Shown here in pieces: positions 6,758 through 9,103 of a DNA stretch of 9,103 nt. The first letter of the stretch is position 1. Every line of letters begins with the position of its first letter. The notes beneath the pieces are model-generated. The model was not told where the DNA came from and made no database searches. It saw nothing but the letters and a program-made list of their open reading frames with translations. Source of the stretch: Pseudomonadota bacterium (GTDB taxonomy: Bacteria; Pseudomonadota; Alphaproteobacteria; Rhizobiales; Rhizobiaceae); NCBI GenBank assembly GCA_023393575.1, contig JAEWKX010000215.1, forward strand, positions 1 to 9,103. Direction: 5' to 3'. The position numbers and the translations under genes are program-made.

Positions 6758-6782
6758 GGAACTTTTCCGAAGGTTGACAGTT
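6758..6782 (+). promoter_or_regulatory. Candidate EcfG/RpoE2 general-stress promoter
   Basis: GGAAC (6758-6762), then 16 nt, then AGTT (6779-6782). The alphaproteobacterial EcfG consensus is GGAAC-N16/17-CGTT, so only the first -10 base differs. It also fits the Sinorhizobium RpoE2 form GGAAC-N18-TT. It points at the two-helix membrane protein gene, which starts at 6849 or 6828. Transcription would begin near 6789, a leader of 40-60 nt. No convincing sigma-70 -10 follows the nearby TTGACA (6774-6779). Confidence 0.55.
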
Positions 6783-6794
6783 TGTCGCGCGACA
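6783..6794. promoter_or_regulatory. Perfect 12-bp palindrome TGTCGCGCGACA
   Basis: This perfect palindrome begins one base after the candidate EcfG -10 element and covers the expected transcription start. A protein bound here would block that promoter. It could also act on the divergent recF transcript. Short CG-rich palindromes can occur by chance in GC-rich DNA, so a role is only inferred. Confidence 0.3.
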
Positions 6795-6848
6795 TGCGCG
6801 GGCTCTTTCGCTATTCAAGGCGACGCCATGTCTCCCGGGAGGCTCTTT

Positions 6849-7133
6849 ATGTTGATGAATGATGACCTGACGCCGGAGGAGGCTCGCCGGGACCACCGTG
6901 AGATGTTGCGGTTCCTGGCGGTCAATGCGCTTTTCGGCTTCGGGCTCGGCCTCGTGATCGCTGTAGCCTTGTGGTGGTTCAATCTCTACGGTTTAGGCAG
7001 GCATATAGGGCGCTCGCGAATGCCTCTCCTGTCCTTCGTCATGGTGGCCGTACCGCTTGCGCTGACCTTTGGCGGTGCTGTAACAGCCTCGGCCATCATG
7101 CTGATGCCCTATAAGCGGAAGAAGCAGCTCTAG
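6849..7133 (+). CDS. Small membrane protein with two predicted helices, function unknown
   Basis: This 94-residue protein has an acidic/charged N-terminus (NDDLTPEEARRDHREML), a first membrane helix at about 22-47 and a second at about 59-84. A basic loop (RHIGRSR) lies between them and a basic tail (KRKKQL) follows. I know similar two-helix proteins in rhizobia only as conserved hypotheticals, and no catalytic motif is visible. The start at 6849 is favoured by GGGAGG (6837-6842) at 6-nt spacing. An in-frame ATG at 6828 has AAGG (6817-6820) at 7 nt and would add seven residues (MSPGRLF). A further ATG lies at 6855. A near-consensus EcfG promoter lies upstream, which suggests stress induction. 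slyX starts 32 bp after the stop, so the two are probably co-transcribed. Confidence 0.82.
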   Translation: MLMNDDLTPEEARRDHREMLRFLAVNALFGFGLGLVIAVALWWFNLYGLGRHIGRSRMPLLSFVMVAVPLALTFGGAVTASAIMLMPYKRKKQL

Positions 7134-7165
7134 CGTCTTCGCCTCAACGACTGGAAGGACCTGCC

Positions 7166-7375
7166 GTGGCTGATACCGACGACCGGATCATGCGCCTGGA
7201 AGAACTTGCCGCCCACCAGGCAAAGGTGATCGAGGAACTGTCGGACCAGTTGGCCGAGCAGTGGAAGGTGGTGGAGCAGACGCGCGCCAAGCTTGACCGG
7301 CTGACGGAGCGCTTCCTGCGTCTGGAAGAGAGCTCGCTGGAAGCGCCGCCGATCACGCGGCCACCTCATTACTGA
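7166..7375 (+). CDS. slyX: SlyX family protein
   Basis: This 69-residue protein is almost entirely one coiled coil, with heptads through IMRLEELAAHQAKVIEELSDQL and on to about residue 55. It ends in the PPHY tetrapeptide that marks the SlyX family. The family is widespread in proteobacteria but has no established molecular function; coiled-coil oligomerisation is the only firm inference. The start is GTG 7166, with GGAAGGA (7153-7159) at 6-nt spacing. It follows the two-helix membrane protein gene by 32 bp on the same strand, so it is likely in the same operon and under the same candidate stress promoter. Confidence 0.92.
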   Translation: MADTDDRIMRLEELAAHQAKVIEELSDQLAEQWKVVEQTRAKLDRLTERFLRLEESSLEAPPITRPPHY

Positions 7376-7399
7376 CGGCGGAACCTGCACGGCAATTCA

Positions 7400-7415
7400 G
7401 TTGATTGACGTCAAC
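7400..7415. promoter_or_regulatory. Palindromic cluster upstream of the LysE-family gene
   Basis: A perfect 10-bp palindrome TTGACGTCAA (7405-7414) overlaps a second inverted repeat, GTTGA (7400-7404) with TCAAC (7411-7415). It lies about 70 bp before the exporter's ATG, and the TTGACG could itself serve as a -35 element, but no good -10 is seen 16-18 bp later. This could be an operator for a local regulator; none is encoded in the window. Confidence 0.28.
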
Positions 7416-7483
7416 TCCCGTTTCCGAATGTGTGGTAGAGGGAAGCGACTGCCATCGCCGGCGAACCCTCAGCGAAGCTGATC

Positions 7484-8068
7484 ATGCACCTCCTTTCCTT
7501 TTCCGCAGCCGTCCTCCTGCTGCTCCTGACGCCCGGTCCGACCAATACGCTGATGATGCTGGCGGGATATGGGCGCGGCTGGCGCGGCTCTCTGGTGCTC
7601 ATTGCAGCCGAACTGGCGGGCTATCTCCTGGTGATCGTGCCGGTTCTGCTCGTCGCGGCTCCTGTGTCGGTTCTTTATCCCTCGGCGCTTCTATGGGCGA
7701 GGGGCGTAGCCGCCGTCTGGGTGCTCTTCCTGAGCTGGCGCCTTTGGCATGCCTCGAACCACCCACCGGCCCCTGGCAGCGAGGTGGATGGACTACGCGT
7801 CCTGCTGACCACTGCGCTCAACCCGAAGGCACCGATCATCGCGCTGGTCATCATGCCGCAGGGCCCGCTCGTTGAACTCCTGCCGTGGATTATGGTGTTT
7901 TCCGGATTTGTTGTCCTCGTGGCCAATCTCTGGCTGATGGCTGGAGCTCTGGTCGCCGGTGGCGGCGGGCCCCTGCTGGGGCCGGGCATCGTCCGAAAGT
8001 CGGCGGCGACCGGCCTGTTCGGCTTTGGGCTCCTGCTCGTGTCCTCCTCGGTTCATGCCATGACCTGA
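7484..8068 (+). CDS. LysE/RhtB-family translocator (amino-acid or metabolite exporter)
   Basis: This 194-residue inner-membrane protein has about five or six predicted helices. It carries the family marks TPGPTNTLMMLAGYGRGWRG (from residue 16) at the end of the first helix and LLTTALNPKAP in the middle, where the NPK motif is typical of the LysE/RhtB superfamily. The length is slightly short for the family (about 205 residues) but the ends look intact. Members export amino acids such as lysine, threonine or homoserine, or their derivatives, by proton exchange; the substrate is not readable here. The ATG at 7484 has only a poor ribosome binding site, but it begins directly at the first helix, as expected. 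It stands 108 bp after slyX, with a palindrome between, so it may have its own promoter. It is convergent with dnaJ. Confidence 0.87.
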   Translation: MHLLSFSAAVLLLLLTPGPTNTLMMLAGYGRGWRGSLVLIAAELAGYLLVIVPVLLVAAPVSVLYPSALLWARGVAAVWVLFLSWRLWHASNHPPAPGSEVDGLRVLLTTALNPKAPIIALVIMPQGPLVELLPWIMVFSGFVVLVANLWLMAGALVAGGGGPLLGPGIVRKSAATGLFGFGLLLVSSSVHAMT

Positions 8069-8075
8069 AACAGGA

Positions 8076-8098
8076 AAGGCGGCGAGTGCCGCCGCCTT
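8076..8098. terminator. Hairpin between the exporter gene and dnaJ, possible terminator
   Basis: AAGGCGGC (8076-8083) and GCCGCCTT (8091-8098) make a perfect 8-bp stem with a 7-nt loop, starting 8 bp after the exporter's stop. There are only two T residues after the stem on +, and two on the other strand, so it is a weak intrinsic terminator. Its place between convergent genes supports a role in both directions. Confidence 0.55.
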
Positions 8099-8125
8099 CC
8101 GGGTGCTGGGGAGCGTCGGAGCGCC

Positions 8126-9103
8126 CTATCCCTCGAAGAACTCCTTCATCCGGGCGAAGAAACCGCTCGACTCCGGGTTGGTCTCCTTCGACGAGATCTC
8201 CTCGAACTCCTGAAGCAGCTCGCGCTGCCGCTTCGTCAGCTTCTGGGGAGTCTCGATCTGGATCTGGATGTAGAGGTCGCCCGTCTGCGACGAGCGCAAT
8301 ACCGGCATGCCCTTTCCCTTGAGACGGAACTGCTTGCCCGGCTGCGTGCCTTCCGGCACCGTTACGCGGGACTTGGTGTCGTCCAGCGTCGCGACGTCGA
8401 ACGTGCCGCCGAGCGCGGCCGTCGTCATGGAGATCGGCACAGTGCAGAACAGGTCCGCTCCATCGCGCTGGAAGAACTGATGCGGCTTCACCGAAAGGAA
8501 GATATAGAGATCTCCCGACGGACCTCCGCGCATGCCGGCCTCGCCCTCGCCTTGCAGGCGAATGCGGGTGCCGTCCTCGATGCCGGACGGGATGTTGACC
8601 GACAGCGAACGCTCTTCCGACACGCGTCCCTGGCCGTGGCACTTGGTGCAGGGGTCGGTAATCGTCTGGCCGCGGCCATGGCACGTCGGACAGGTTCGTT
8701 CCACTGAGAAAAAGCCTTGGCTCGCCCTGACGCGGCCGGAACCGTGACAGGTGGCGCAGGTCTTCGGCTGCGTGCCGGGTTTCGCACCGGAACCGGAGCA
8801 TACGTCGCAGGTGATCGACGTCGGCACGCGAATCTGCGCCGTTTTGCCGGTGAAGGCCTCTTCCAGCGTGATTTCCATGTTGTAGCGAAGGTCGGCGCCG
8901 CGCTCGCGTCCTCCGGAGGATCGACGTGCCCGGCCGCCGCCCATCATGTCGCCGAAGATGTCTTCGAAGATGTCCGAGAAGCCACCCGCTCCGGCCGCTC
9001 CGAAGCCGCCTGCCCCGAAGCCTCCGCCGCCCTCGAAGGCCGCATGGCCGAAGCGATCGTAGGCTGCGCGCTTCTGAGGATCCTTCAAGGTCTCGTAGGC
9101 CTC
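8126..9103 (-). CDS. dnaJ: Chaperone protein DnaJ (N-terminus outside window)
   Basis: DnaJ is the Hsp40 co-chaperone that delivers unfolded proteins to DnaK and stimulates its ATPase. The visible 325 codons run off the right edge. They begin inside the J domain ([20 protein letters not shown]), so the HPD motif and the start are missing from the window. Next come a Gly/Phe-rich region (about 8930-9040) and the cysteine-rich zinc domain with all four CxxCxGxG repeats: [24 protein letters not shown] and CTKCHGQG (about 8628-8809). The C-terminal substrate-binding domains follow, to the TAG at 8126-8128. This is a complete type I DnaJ apart from the cut. dnaK would be expected just upstream, beyond the right edge. 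The gene is convergent with the LysE-family exporter, with a hairpin between them. Confidence 0.98.
   Translation of the reverse strand, partial: EAYETLKDPQKRAAYDRFGHAAFEGGGGFGAGGFGAAGAGGFSDIFEDIFGDMMGGGRARRSSGGRERGADLRYNMEITLEEAFTGKTAQIRVPTSITCDVCSGSGAKPGTQPKTCATCHGSGRVRASQGFFSVERTCPTCHGRGQTITDPCTKCHGQGRVSEERSLSVNIPSGIEDGTRIRLQGEGEAGMRGGPSGDLYIFLSVKPHQFFQRDGADLFCTVPISMTTAALGGTFDVATLDDTKSRVTVPEGTQPGKQFRLKGKGMPVLRSSQTGDLYIQIQIETPQKLTKRQRELLQEFEEISSKETNPESSGFFARMKEFFEG

Noticed and set aside
6774..6779. TTGACA as a sigma-70 -35 element
   Set aside because: No acceptable -10 hexamer occurs 16-18 bp downstream; that stretch is CGCGGG-rich. The overlapping EcfG motif explains the position better.
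6667..6795. N-terminal extension of RecF by 43 codons
   Set aside because: The extension has no RecF-like sequence and runs through the divergent promoter region. RecF proteins begin just before the LKLTDFRNY block.
6667..6848. LexA (SOS) box before recF
   Set aside because: The alphaproteobacterial box is GTTC-N7-GTTC. The only GTTC (6699) and GAAC (6759) here lack a partner at that spacing.
7380..7402. Second EcfG-type promoter upstream of the LysE-family gene
   Set aside because: GGAAC is present at 7380-7384, but GTT follows after 15 nt, two or three bases too close for the consensus spacing, and no C precedes it.
1..9103. Mobile element, CRISPR array, defence island or biosynthetic cluster
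   Set aside because: All genes are recognisable core or common families with even codon use. I saw no transposase, integrase, spaced direct repeats or toxin-antitoxin pair.

Overview
The window looks like ordinary chromosome of an alphaproteobacterium, most likely Hyphomicrobiales/Rhizobiales (Rhizobiaceae or a near relative). It is GC-rich with uniform codon use. The proteins (a PfkB-type adenosine kinase, a two-SH3 exported protein, a GyaR-like reductase, a MoeB without zinc cysteines, and RecF located away from dnaA/dnaN) resemble rhizobial versions from memory. The genus cannot be fixed from sequence alone. I see no transposase, phage gene, CRISPR array, tRNA or rRNA, and no break in composition. 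I did not find a new multi-gene system.

Layout from left to right. Positions 1-329 hold the C-terminal end of a + strand gene, probably a membrane-anchored c-type cytochrome with a long Ala/Pro/Glu tail that includes 15-residue tandem repeats. A strong, probably bidirectional terminator (357-385) separates it from a convergent AEC-family transporter (411-1355, -). A 189-bp divergent region with two inverted repeats leads to an adenosine/ribokinase-family kinase (1545-2552, +). The kinase overlaps tail to tail by 8 bp with an exported double-SH3 protein (2545-3081, -). A second divergent region precedes a D-2-hydroxyacid dehydrogenase of the glyoxylate/hydroxypyruvate reductase type (3258-4262, +). 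This ends 2 bp from a convergent three-gene operon read leftwards: recF, moeB and a GNAT acetyltransferase (6666 down to 4265).

Divergent from recF are a 94-residue two-helix membrane protein and slyX (6849-7375, +), which form a likely operon. A LysE/RhtB-type exporter follows (7484-8068, +). The window ends in dnaJ (-), which is cut by the right edge so that most of the J domain is missing.

The genes are mostly independent housekeeping functions: DNA repair, cofactor sulfur activation, protein folding, C2/C3 acid metabolism, nucleoside salvage and export. The most useful regulatory signal is a near-consensus EcfG/RpoE2 general-stress promoter (GGAAC-N16-AGTT) ahead of the small membrane protein and slyX. 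A perfect 12-bp palindrome sits where transcription from it would start. This suggests that the otherwise uncharacterised two-helix protein belongs to the general stress response.
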